DNA of 64,000 nt from G963663315 sp965204925 (GTDB lineage: Bacteria > Pseudomonadota > Gammaproteobacteria > Arenicellales > Poriferihabitantaceae), in the NCBI GenBank assembly GCA_965204925.1, contig OZ242021.1, positions 620,001-684,000 of the forward strand. The letters are read 5' to 3'. The notes beneath the pieces were generated by a model. It did no database searches, was not told the DNA's origin, and saw only the letters and a program-made list of their open reading frames with translations. Shown here one piece after another: positions 16,293 to 24,609 of the stretch. Position numbers and translations under genes: made by a program. The first letter of the stretch is position 1. Each line of letters starts with the position of its first letter.

Positions 16293-18965
16293 ATGCAAAC
16301 CGGAAAAAACTCATTCAAAAGTTATTCAACCCTGGACGTCGACGGGATTTCCTTCGGCTACCATGACCTCAACTCACCCGCGCTATCCGCTCTTGCCGAC
16401 ATTGACCGGCTGCCCCATTCCATAAAAGTGCTGCTGGAAAACCTGCTGCGCCACGAGGACGGGGTTTCCTGCACGGCCGACGATATCGCAGCGGTCGCAA
16501 AAAGCGCACAAGGCAACACGCCGCGGGAAATCGCCTGGCGTCCGGCCCGTGTGCTGATGCAGGACTTTACCGGAGTGCCGGCGGTAGTCGACCTGGCGGC
16601 CATGCGTGAGGCGCTCGTCAAAGCCGATGTCGACCCGGAAAAAATAAACCCTCTTTCACCGGTTGACCTCGTCATTGACCATTCCGTAGTGATTGACCAG
16701 TATGCCACTCACAGCGCTTTTTCCGCCAATGTCAATCTGGAAATGCAGCGAAACGCAGAGCGCTACCAGTTCCTCAAATGGGGGCAGGGAGCTTTCGACA
16801 ACTTCAGCCTCGTCCCTCCGGGAACGGGTATCTGCCACCAGGTCAATCTCGAATATCTGGCCAGAGGCGTATGGAGCGACGAAAAAAGCGGTCAGCGGCT
16901 CGCCTATCCGGATACACTGGTCGGAACGGACAGTCATACCACGATGATCAACAGCCTCGGCGTTCTGGGCTGGGGCGTCGGCGGCATTGAAGCCGAAGCC
17001 GCCATGCTGGGGCAGCCGATACCGATGCTGATCCCGCAAGTTGTCGGCTTCGAACTGAGCGGCAGACTGAAAGAAGGCATTACGGCGACCGACCTCGTGC
17101 TGTGCATTGTGCAGACGCTGCGTGAACATGGCGTGGTCGGAAAGTTCGTAGAGTTTTACGGGAGCGCGCTCGATCATCTGCCGATCGCAGACCGCGCCAC
17201 TATTGCCAATATGGCCCCCGAATACGGGGCGACCTGCGGTTTCTTCCCTGTGGACCGGCAAACAATCGATTATCTTCGCCTGACAGCCCGCCCGCCCGAA
17301 ACGGTGGCGCTGGTCGAGAAATACAGCAAGGCCCAGGGTCTGTGGAGGAACAGCGACGGCGCCGCACCGCTATTTGCTTCCACATTGACGCTTGATATCG
17401 GTGAAGTCGGCGCCAGCCTGTCCGGGCCAAAACGCCCCCAGGATCGGGTCACCCTGTCCGCCCTGCCGCAAACGATGCAGACATTCATCTCCCGCGAAGG
17501 CAAGGATAACGAGATCGACGAGGATTTTGACAGCGGCGCCGGATTCGACCTGCATCACGGTGATGTCGTGGTGGCGGCCATCACCTCCTGCACCAACACC
17601 TCCAACCCGGCCGTCATGGTGGGGGCCGGACTGGTCGCGAAGAAAGCGCTGGAAAGAGGGATCACCCGCAAGCCCTGGGTCAAATCATCGCTGGCGCCCG
17701 GCTCAAAAGTGGTGACCGAATATCTTGAAAGGGCGGGGCTGCAATCCTGCCTTGACGCGCTGGGCTTCAATACGGTGGGATATGGCTGCACCACCTGTAT
17801 CGGAAACTCCGGCCCCCTGCCTGAACCGGTAGACAGCACAGTGCGTGAAAATGACCTCGTAGTCGCTTCCGTACTGTCCGGCAACCGCAACTTTGAAGGC
17901 CGCATTCATCCACTGGTGAAAGCCAACTGGCTCGCTTCTCCACCTCTGGTCGTCGCTTATGCGTTGGCGGGAACGACCCGCATCGACCTCTTGAGCGACC
18001 CGATTTCCTGTGATCGGGACGGTAATCCCGTGTATCTGAGAGACATCTGGCCGACCAATGAAGAGATTGCCCGTGAAGCAGGCAAAATTGACCATTCGAT
18101 GTTCCTGAGCAAGTATGCCGACATATTTGCAGGAGACGAACAATGGCAGGACATCCCCGCCAGGCCGGGTCGAACCTATGCGTTTTCTGCCGATTCAACC
18201 TATATTCAACTGCCGCCGTTTTTCGAGGAACAGTATACCAGCGGCAAGGACAGCAATATACGGGGCGCCCGCATTCTCGCGCTGCTCGGTGATTCGGTGA
18301 CTACCGATCACATTTCCCCGGCCGGTTCGATCGCCGCCGACAGTCCCGCAGGCAGATATTTGACCGAACGCGGCATTGCCCGACAGAATTTCAACTCCTA
18401 CGGATCAAGACGGGGCAACCATGAAGTCATGGCGCGGGGTACGTTCGCCAACATCCGTATCAGAAACGAGCTGGTACCCGGCGTCGAAGGGGGATTTACC
18501 CGTATGGTCGACGACCCCGCCCCGATTGCGATCTATGACGCCGCGATGCGGTACATGGCGCACCGAATACCCACCGTAGTCATTGGCGGAAAGGAATACG
18601 GCGCCGGATCAAGCCGTGACTGGGCCGCGAAAGGGCCGTTGTTGCTCGGTGTCAAAGCCGTAATCACCGAGAGTTTCGAGCGTATACACCGCTCCAACCT
18701 GATCGGCATGGGGGTGCTTCCACTCCAGTTCATGCCCGCAGAGGACCGCAAAACCCACAACCTCGGTATCACCGACAGCATCGACATTCTCGGGCTGGAC
18801 AGCGGACTTCAGCCGCGCCAGATTCTCGAGGCCCGTATCAATCGCGCAGACGGATCGATCGACCCGATTCAGTTGCAGTCCAGGATCGACACTGCGGTCG
18901 AAGTCGAATACTATCTCGCCGGAGGCCTCCTGCACTACGTGCTGAACCGCATCAAGGCAAGCTGA
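16293..18965 (+). CDS. acnA: Aconitate hydratase A
   Basis: An 890-residue TCA-cycle enzyme isomerising citrate and isocitrate through cis-aconitate. The 4Fe-4S cluster ligands are C433 (TSCTNTSNP), C499 and C502 (YGCTTCIG), matching AcnA/IRP1 spacing. The active-site segments GTDSHTTMIN and GAGSSRDWAAKG are intact. Length and domain order fit AcnA/IRP1 and not AcnB. The ATG at 16293 is preferred to a TTG 15 nt upstream because the family N-terminus (a short tail then SYSTLDVDG) follows it. Reads alone; a perfect 14-bp hairpin lies 43 nt past the stop. Confidence 0.96.
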   Translation: MQTGKNSFKSYSTLDVDGISFGYHDLNSPALSALADIDRLPHSIKVLLENLLRHEDGVSCTADDIAAVAKSAQGNTPREIAWRPARVLMQDFTGVPAVVDLAAMREALVKADVDPEKINPLSPVDLVIDHSVVIDQYATHSAFSANVNLEMQRNAERYQFLKWGQGAFDNFSLVPPGTGICHQVNLEYLARGVWSDEKSGQRLAYPDTLVGTDSHTTMINSLGVLGWGVGGIEAEAAMLGQPIPMLIPQVVGFELSGRLKEGITATDLVLCIVQTLREHGVVGKFVEFYGSALDHLPIADRATIANMAPEYGATCGFFPVDRQTIDYLRLTARPPETVALVEKYSKAQGLWRNSDGAAPLFASTLTLDIGEVGASLSGPKRPQDRVTLSALPQTMQTFISREGKDNEIDEDFDSGAGFDLHHGDVVVAAITSCTNTSNPAVMVGAGLVAKKALERGITRKPWVKSSLAPGSKVVTEYLERAGLQSCLDALGFNTVGYGCTTCIGNSGPLPEPVDSTVRENDLVVASVLSGNRNFEGRIHPLVKANWLASPPLVVAYALAGTTRIDLLSDPISCDRDGNPVYLRDIWPTNEEIAREAGKIDHSMFLSKYADIFAGDEQWQDIPARPGRTYAFSADSTYIQLPPFFEEQYTSGKDSNIRGARILALLGDSVTTDHISPAGSIAADSPAGRYLTERGIARQNFNSYGSRRGNHEVMARGTFANIRIRNELVPGVEGGFTRMVDDPAPIAIYDAAMRYMAHRIPTVVIGGKEYGAGSSRDWAAKGPLLLGVKAVITESFERIHRSNLIGMGVLPLQFMPAEDRKTHNLGITDSIDILGLDSGLQPRQILEARINRADGSIDPIQLQSRIDTAVEVEYYLAGGLLHYVLNRIKAS

Positions 18966-19007
18966 CCGATTGCACCGGCGCTGCCACCAGTTCGGGTTAA
19001 ATGAAAG

Positions 19008-19041
19008 AAGGCGCCCGACCCGTGTCCGGGTCGGGCGCCTT
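19008..19041. terminator. Bidirectional terminator between acnA and the lipoprotein gene
   Basis: A perfect 14-bp stem (AAGGCGCCCGACCC with its complement) around a 6-nt loop between two convergent genes. On the plus strand only two T residues follow the stem; on the minus strand the exit reads CTTCTTTCATTT, better suited to ending the lipoprotein transcript. A shared terminator is the simplest reading. Confidence 0.75.
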
Positions 19042-19088
19042 GCCGGTAGTCAAGGGATGAAAATAACGCGCCGACAAGGGGCGGCCCG

Positions 19089-20810
19089 TTATTTCTTCGT
19101 TCCCAACTTCCGTCCGCCGAAAGCGCCGCGGAATTCGCCGTCCTTCCGTCCTTCCGAGGTATAGTCGAACACACCGCCGGCCTCTTGCCCCTCGGGCCCG
19201 AAGAAGGCGCCGTTGAAGCTGCCCGTGAACCTGCCGCCGTTGGCGGTCGTCTTCACCTTGAACCAGCTCGGTCCGGCACCCACGGTGACCTTGGTGCCCG
19301 CGAATGTGTTCCCGTCAATCTCCCCCTGAAAAGTAATTGACGGCGGGGGGTTCGTGTTGGCATACAGATCGGTCCTGAGCGTGTTCTTCACGAAATCCGC
19401 CGTGATCTTCGTAGTGCCTTCGAAAAGGCCGACCTCACCCTCGCCCTGCGCATCCTGTGCGCGGGTATAGGCGACAAAAGTTCCCTCGTATGTGGCACTG
19501 CCGAATTGGGCCTCCATGACGGCGGACGGGGTCATGCTCTGGCCGTCCAGGACGCTGACAAATCCGATGCCCAGACCGGCGGCGGTATTACCGTCCTCCT
19601 TCAGCGGAACCCACTGACCATAGTTCATGTACTCGTAGGGAACCGAAATCGGAAACCGTGTCACCTCATAAACAGAGATCTTGTCATACGTGATCGTGAC
19701 GGCGCCACCGGTTGATGTCTCGGACTTCTTCCGCTTCAGCCACATCTTCGTGTCGCCGCTCATGTAGTAGTAGATGCCGCTAGCCTCATTCACGTTCACA
19801 TCGTTGGTTCGGCCGGGAACCGTGATAGTATGAATATTGTCTTCGGTCAGGGCCCCGGTACCGGATCTGGAGCCCGCCGTGCGGAACACGCCGGTCGCGC
19901 GCATGATCGGAACGGCCTTTCCGGATACGGTGACCGTGCCATGGGGATTGGCAGAGGTCGCCGTAGCTGTCTGCTCGTTACTCGAACTGGCGAGATTGCG
20001 GTAGATGCTGATCGTCGTTTCGCCGACGTATCTGTCGTAAAGATACAAACGAACCTTGTCATCGTCCGAGTCGGTGACCTTCTGTTGCCGGGCTCCGTCT
20101 ACATTTTCGTCGGCATATCTTGCACTACCCCCCGTACCAAAGAGCGCTGGCTGTGCGCGTCCCCCGGTGCCGGCGTTAGCCTTCGTGATTGCCGGTCTGT
20201 TAACAGTATTCGCTCCTTCATTATGAAAATTCCACGCTTCGATAAAACCGGTCTTGCGCTCAACACCCCCTGTCGTCTTCGTGGCAGTCGGCGCGCCTGA
20301 CGTGACCGAGGTGCCGCCGAGGCGGTAGGTCTTTCTCCCGTCATGCCCAAGCTCCATTGCGGCGATCTTTACCGCCTCGGCCGCCTTCTCTTCGGCCATC
20401 TTCGCCTGAGCCTCGGCCGTTCTCTTCGCCGCCTCGGCTGCGACCCTGGCCTCGACCGCCGCCGTCAGGTTGCCTGCGGCCTTGGCCTTCTCGTATTCCG
20501 CCCTGGCCAGGTTGTAGGCTGCCATCGCCGCATCTGCCGCCTTGCGTGCTTCCTCGGCGTGCCTCTTCGCCATGGGGCTGCCCGTCTGGATTTCGACGAT
20601 ACCCTTGACCGCGTTTTGTGCCTTTGTGTTTGATGCTGCGGCCTCATCGGATTTGGTTTCGGCCATGTCGGCTGCATCCATAGCGGCCTTTTGGGCTTTC
20701 TGAAGTTCGGTCATCTCCGGCGTCATGGAGGTGGAAGAACTGCCCCCGCAGCCAGCCAGGAGCAGGGTCAGGGAGGCGGCCAACGGCCCATATCGGTTAG
20801 TGTATTTCAT
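19089..20810 (-). CDS. Putative outer-membrane lipoprotein: Ala-rich coiled coil plus TbpB-like beta-barrel domain
   Basis: 573 residues. The N-terminus is a lipoprotein signal with lipobox LLAGC (17-21, Cys21 lipidated), followed by a Gly/Ser linker. Residues about 33-155 form a charged Ala/Lys/Glu-rich coiled coil with many AA-x-A repeats. The middle is beta-rich and unrecognised. The C-terminal ~150 residues have the short G-F/Y-x-G strand pattern (YEGTFVAY, NGGRFTGSFNGAFFGP, GVFDYTSEG) of the TbpB C-lobe/factor-H-binding barrel family. A good ribosome-binding site (GAGGAG) precedes the ATG. The family may bind host or iron proteins, but the ligand is unknown; no TonB receptor gene is adjacent. 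Composition differs strikingly from the neighbouring genes. Confidence 0.78.
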   Translation of the reverse strand: MKYTNRYGPLAASLTLLLAGCGGSSSTSMTPEMTELQKAQKAAMDAADMAETKSDEAAASNTKAQNAVKGIVEIQTGSPMAKRHAEEARKAADAAMAAYNLARAEYEKAKAAGNLTAAVEARVAAEAAKRTAEAQAKMAEEKAAEAVKIAAMELGHDGRKTYRLGGTSVTSGAPTATKTTGGVERKTGFIEAWNFHNEGANTVNRPAITKANAGTGGRAQPALFGTGGSARYADENVDGARQQKVTDSDDDKVRLYLYDRYVGETTISIYRNLASSSNEQTATATSANPHGTVTVSGKAVPIMRATGVFRTAGSRSGTGALTEDNIHTITVPGRTNDVNVNEASGIYYYMSGDTKMWLKRKKSETSTGGAVTITYDKISVYEVTRFPISVPYEYMNYGQWVPLKEDGNTAAGLGIGFVSVLDGQSMTPSAVMEAQFGSATYEGTFVAYTRAQDAQGEGEVGLFEGTTKITADFVKNTLRTDLYANTNPPPSITFQGEIDGNTFAGTKVTVGAGPSWFKVKTTANGGRFTGSFNGAFFGPEGQEAGGVFDYTSEGRKDGEFRGAFGGRKLGTKK

Positions 20811-21315
20811 GATGATTTCTCCTCATAGTTAAAAGTTGATAAAATCAAGTGAAAAGGCTGAACAGGGGTTCGATCCACCGGCTTGCTTGTGGCTGTCGCC
20901 CTTGCCTTGCTGGCTCCCCCTCAAGGGGAGTGACGGGAGCGGGTTGGACCGGCCCTAGCGCGGTGGGGGCTGTATATCGAACAGCCGTGAAGGGGCCGCA
21001 AGGGGCCGCGCGGCACTGGCGCGCGCGAAGAGGTGTGCGGGTTGGTTAAGCGTCCGGGGAAGTAAAGAGCATGCTTTTGGGTAAAGGCGCTTGTGCGGCT
21101 GCGTTTTACCGCGCGGGTTACCGGGGTGTCAGAGACTCTTGTCCCTGGAAATTGGGGGGGGGGGGGGGGGGGGAGAGGGGGAGTCATTGTAATCATTGCT
21201 ATTTTTCTTTGTCTTTGCATTCAGGACTATCTTTTCAGTTTTCCTGGAATCGGGTAAACAGGCGGATTATACAGCAATATTGATCGGATGATTGTTGCTT
21301 TATATTAAACTTGCA
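20811..21315. other. 500-nt non-coding stretch upstream of the lipoprotein gene
   Basis: No convincing gene on either strand. It holds the lipoprotein ribosome-binding site (near 20820), a tandem AAGGGGCCGC duplication (20990-21009), and the 20-nt poly-G tract. Short frames through it translate to low-complexity Gly, Pro or Arg and match nothing. It probably carries the lipoprotein promoter, which I could not place with confidence. Confidence 0.6.
21154..21173 (+). repeat. Homopolymeric G tract of 20 nt
   Basis: An uninterrupted run of 20 G residues followed by AGAGGGG. It lies 343 nt upstream of the lipoprotein start codon. Such tracts in bacterial genomes are usually either slippage-prone phase-variation switches or places where sequencing is unreliable; the sequence alone does not decide. 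Confidence 0.9.
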
Positions 21316-21714
21316 ATGATCTCCGCCAACCGAAACAGGTCTTGCCCGCGCGCGGTCAATGGACTTGTAGAAATCGGTTATCCGCTGGATACTCTTTTCA
21401 TTATCGTTGGCTTCGGGCAGCGCCACATCACCCAGATCATGGATCCGGCATTACCGCCAAGGATCCATCGCAAATTCCATGTGTACCCGACGGCCAAGCG
21501 CAGACATATCGCGCACCGCTCTCGGACCCAGGCGCTGGTCGCGCTCGGTAGTCCCGTTACCGGTGCTGTGCGGTACTCCGACCAGCGCAATGTCACAGTT
21601 TCCAGGGTCCGGATCATATGGACAACGAAAAAGCGTCGGCACACCCCACCAGTAAAGGCCGCTGTTCATCCGCTCCAGTTTCCGCCGGGTCTCGCGGTCT
21701 TTTTTGCCGGTCAT
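21316..21714 (-). pseudogene. Broken ureohydrolase (agmatinase/guanidinobutyrase-type), N-terminal fragment
   Basis: Translated in one frame, this gives the N-terminal third of an arginase/agmatinase: GVPTLFRCPYD, ALVGVPHSTGNGTTERDQRLGPRAVRDMS, then IHDLGDVALPE and finally VSVGGDH, the first metal-site motif. An in-frame TAA interrupts it at 21451-21453, and homology stops right after GGDH at 21316; the metal-binding DAHxD and SxDxD parts are absent. The truncated 3' side abuts the poly-G/non-coding stretch. A selenocysteine or readthrough explanation is unlikely because two thirds of the enzyme are missing. Relationship to the family is judged from motifs only. Confidence 0.75.
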
Positions 21715-21818
21715 ATCTCTTGCTTCAAGCGGTTCGTCCGGGGCGCCATAAAATATTCAGGTAACTTTGGCAAATACCTGGACCGTCCCACTTGTTTCCG
21801 GACCCGGACAAACCGCAA

Positions 21819-22421
21819 TCAGGCCAACAGGAACAGCGCCAGCAACGGAGTATCACCGGCCTTGGCCCCATGCCGGTCCCACGGGTGGTTATAAATGACA
21901 TTGCCTGCCGGCAGTCTGCGATAATCGTCGTGGCCGCCATAACGCCATTCGGCGGTACCGGAAATCAGGAAGTACATCTCCCGGCCAGCGTGATTGTGTT
22001 CCGGGTAATGCTGGCCGGCATCCACATACATCAATCCCGCTACCATATCGCCCATATCCAGGATGCGGTTAAAATACAAAAGCGCCACTTGATGCCCCCG
22101 GTCAACGGTACGCGGGGAAATACTCCACGGCAGCCAAGGCGCAAACTGGCAGAAATCCCTGGCCAGCTTCATGTCCCTGACCCACGTCAGATTCCGAAGA
22201 ACAGGCAACGGATTGGCAGAAAATGACCGGGTCCGCTTCTTGCCGGTTTGCCTGGAAAATCGGGCAACCATATCCCTTTGCACCGCATCCGTGGCACAAA
22301 GCATCATGGCGTTGGCACAGGATACCATGAAGGAATACACTTGGTCCGTAACCTCGGACCGGCTTGGGGAAATCGGCATAATAGTATGTCCCCCGGCGTT
22401 CGAAGACGGAAAATCCGGCAT
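21819..22421 (-). CDS. Cupin protein of the DMSP-lyase (DddL/DddQ-like, PF16867) type
   Basis: About 200 residues with a C-terminal cupin barrel. The metal motif HYPEHNHAGREMYFLISG (H-x3-H-x-H-x4-E) and the late histidine in NHPWDRHG give the usual His/Glu set. The flanking AEWRYGG and PLLALFLL are typical of proteins annotated as dimethylsulfoniopropionate lyase family. If active it would cleave DMSP to DMS and acrylate; many family members have untested function. The start is uncertain (ATG at 22421 or 22379). It follows Hsp20 in the same direction and lies 1.1 kb from a BCCT transporter, a class that can import DMSP. Confidence 0.65.
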   Translation of the reverse strand: MPDFPSSNAGGHTIMPISPSRSEVTDQVYSFMVSCANAMMLCATDAVQRDMVARFSRQTGKKRTRSFSANPLPVLRNLTWVRDMKLARDFCQFAPWLPWSISPRTVDRGHQVALLYFNRILDMGDMVAGLMYVDAGQHYPEHNHAGREMYFLISGTAEWRYGGHDDYRRLPAGNVIYNHPWDRHGAKAGDTPLLALFLLA

Positions 22422-22441
22422 GCGGATATTCGACAGCCTGG

Positions 22442-22888
22442 TTACTGAATATTGACCGCTATGTTCCTGGCTTCGGACTGCCTCGGTTTCGTAATGGTCA
22501 ATACCAGGGTGCCGTCCGAGTAGTCGGCAACGACACTGCCTTCGGAAATTTCCGAACCGAACCGGAGATGACGCACAAAATCCCCGACCGGCCGCTCACG
22601 TCGCACCCAGTGCCCACCCTCAAGGTTCAATTTTCGGGTGCGGGCATTGACGGCCAGCATATTTCCCGACACGGTGACCCGGATACTGTCCTTGTCGACT
22701 CCGGGAAGGTCCATCCACAATTTCAAGGCCCCGCTGTCTTCGTAAATATCAACGTCAGGAGTGATGGAAACCGGCTCATGACGGCGTGTTTTCTTTTCGC
22801 CGTCACCGCCGACCGTTTTGATCAGGCCGCTCACATCGTCCTGATCAATAATGATTGTACCGAATGGCGAGCTTATTCTCTGTGACAT
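22442..22888 (-). CDS. Hsp20/alpha-crystallin family small heat-shock protein
   Basis: A 148-residue protein. An alpha-crystallin domain covers about residues 45-145 (PDVDIYEDSGALKLWMDLPGV, then the strand pattern ending GTLVLTITKP). The N-terminal arm is short and polar, and there is no IxI/V tail beyond NIAVNIQ, which is a weak match for the usual C-terminal anchor motif. Such proteins hold unfolding proteins in an ATP-independent way. A GGAGAA ribosome-binding site precedes the ATG. It lies between the BCCT transporter gene and the cupin on the same strand, and could be part of an osmotic or stress transcript. Confidence 0.88.
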   Translation of the reverse strand: MSQRISSPFGTIIIDQDDVSGLIKTVGGDGEKKTRRHEPVSITPDVDIYEDSGALKLWMDLPGVDKDSIRVTVSGNMLAVNARTRKLNLEGGHWVRRERPVGDFVRHLRFGSEISEGSVVADYSDGTLVLTITKPRQSEARNIAVNIQ

Positions 22889-22923
22889 CGTGATTCTCCG
22901 TATTGGATATCGAACTTATTGAT

Positions 22924-24573
22924 CTAACCGGCCTTGTCGGGTTCCTGCGCCTCTGTCGAATGGGAAACGGGCACAGCGCCGCCACAGTCGGACTGCGGCT
23001 TCAGATCAATGACATCAATTTTACCTGGTTCCGGGTAATCCGCATTCAACCACCGGAAGAACGACACAATCATGATAACGAGGATCACCATGAGCGGCAA
23101 CCCGACCACAATGGATGCAGTCTGAAGGGGTTTCAAACCACCGAGATACATCAATGCCAGTGAAACGGCGGCGAGAATGAAGGCCCAGAACAAACGGTGC
23201 CATCTTGCCGGTTGGGTATTTGCGTCCTCCTGCTCTTCGGTAGCGACAGAGGCCAGCGTAAAAGCTGATGAATCGAGAGTCGTGGCGCCAAATATAAAAG
23301 CCAGCACAACGAACACGACCAGCAAAAGAGGCGCCACGAAGCCAATCCCGAGACCGAAAAACGAGGCATTTTGCCCGACTCCGACAATAGTGGCAATAAC
23401 CGCTGCCGCGCCGTCCTGATTGCCGAGTATATCGCTGATCGGGACAATATCGTTCAGTTGAAAATACATGCCCGTATTTCCCAGTATCGCGAAAAACAGC
23501 CAACAACCGAGGGAGCCGCCGACCACTTCGGCGACAATCAACTGCCGAATGGTGCGCCCATAGGAAATACGCGCAACAAACAACCCCATGAATGGCGCAT
23601 AGGCGATCCACCAGGCCCAATAGAAAATCGTCCAGCCCTGGGGGAACCCGCCTGCGGCGACCGGGTCGGTCCAGAAGCTCATTTCAATGAAATTGGACAT
23701 CAACAGCCCTACACTGTTCGTGAACGTGGACAATATGAACACGGTCGGGCCAAACAGGAAAGTGAACCCGAGAATGATGATGATCAGCCACAGGTTGATG
23801 TCACTCAGAACCTTGATACCTTTTTCCAGACCCGAATAGACGCTGGCGCCAAAGATGATCCCCCAGATCACGACCACGACCACATCAAGCGAGAAGCTGC
23901 GCTCGACACCCAGTAATTCGGAGAGGCCGGCAGACAGCATTGGCGTGCCCAAACCCATTGAGGTGCCGATACCTCCGATCAATCCGAACATGAACAGGAC
24001 GTCAATAATTTTTCCGGGCCATCCGGCTGCGGCATTCTCTCCGATTACCGGGGCACAGGCAGCCGACAACCGCAGCACCGCCCGCTTTTTGTTCCACAGC
24101 ATGTAAGCCAATGGCAGTGTGGGAATGCAATAGACGGCCCAAGCCGTAAACCCCCAGTGGAAAAGTCCGTACATTGACGCCCATTCGGCGGCCTTCGCTG
24201 TTTTCGGTTCAATGCCGAACGGCGGGCCGGAATAGTAGTAGGCCCACTCGATCGCCCCCCAGTACATGACGCTTGCGCCAATGCCGGCGCAAAACAACAT
24301 GGCAACCCAGCTGGCCATGGAGAACTGCGGGCGAGCGTCGGGGCCGCCGAAACGAACGCCGCCGAAACGACCCAGGGCAAGCCATGCGAGAATGAAGAAT
24401 GTGCCGATCGTAAACCACAGAAACGTCCAGCCAAGCTGACCGGTAGCAAAATTGAATAACACGCCAAGAGCCTTCTTCGAACCTTCCTCGAACAGAATCA
24501 GGGGCGTGACCAGCGTGATGATAACGATCAGGGCCGTCCAGAATATTACCTTGTCTATTTTTGGTTGCTGCAT
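22924..24573 (-). CDS. BCCT-family transporter (betaine/carnitine/choline/DMSP)
   Basis: A 549-residue inner-membrane protein with about 12 hydrophobic helices. The BCCT signature with its tryptophan box is at residues about 312-345 (GWTIFYWAWWIAYAPFMG, then SYGRTIRQ). These carriers import quaternary ammonium or sulfonium osmolytes using H+ or Na+. The substrate cannot be read from the sequence, but the window's carnitine-type, DMSP and TMA genes make glycine betaine, carnitine or DMSP reasonable. It is downstream of an orphan solute-binding protein gene (36 nt gap), so the two may share a transcript. Confidence 0.93.
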   Translation of the reverse strand: MQQPKIDKVIFWTALIVIITLVTPLILFEEGSKKALGVLFNFATGQLGWTFLWFTIGTFFILAWLALGRFGGVRFGGPDARPQFSMASWVAMLFCAGIGASVMYWGAIEWAYYYSGPPFGIEPKTAKAAEWASMYGLFHWGFTAWAVYCIPTLPLAYMLWNKKRAVLRLSAACAPVIGENAAAGWPGKIIDVLFMFGLIGGIGTSMGLGTPMLSAGLSELLGVERSFSLDVVVVVIWGIIFGASVYSGLEKGIKVLSDINLWLIIIILGFTFLFGPTVFILSTFTNSVGLLMSNFIEMSFWTDPVAAGGFPQGWTIFYWAWWIAYAPFMGLFVARISYGRTIRQLIVAEVVGGSLGCWLFFAILGNTGMYFQLNDIVPISDILGNQDGAAAVIATIVGVGQNASFFGLGIGFVAPLLLVVFVVLAFIFGATTLDSSAFTLASVATEEQEDANTQPARWHRLFWAFILAAVSLALMYLGGLKPLQTASIVVGLPLMVILVIMIVSFFRWLNADYPEPGKIDVIDLKPQSDCGGAVPVSHSTEAQEPDKAG

Positions 24574-24609
24574 ACGTTACACTCCACAAAAAGAAGGATC
24601 ATTCGATTG

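Noticed and set aside
20921..21220. A 99-codon minus-strand frame reading the tract as polyproline.
   Set aside because: Composition is an artefact of GC-rich non-coding DNA; it has no recognisable domain.
21071..21283. A 70-codon plus-strand frame reading the poly-G tract as polyglycine.
   Set aside because: Low complexity, no homology signal and no ribosome-binding site; it is an accident of the homopolymer.
21451..21453. The in-frame TAA in the ureohydrolase fragment as a recoding site.
   Set aside because: TAA is not a known selenocysteine or pyrrolysine codon and the gene also lacks its C-terminal two thirds.
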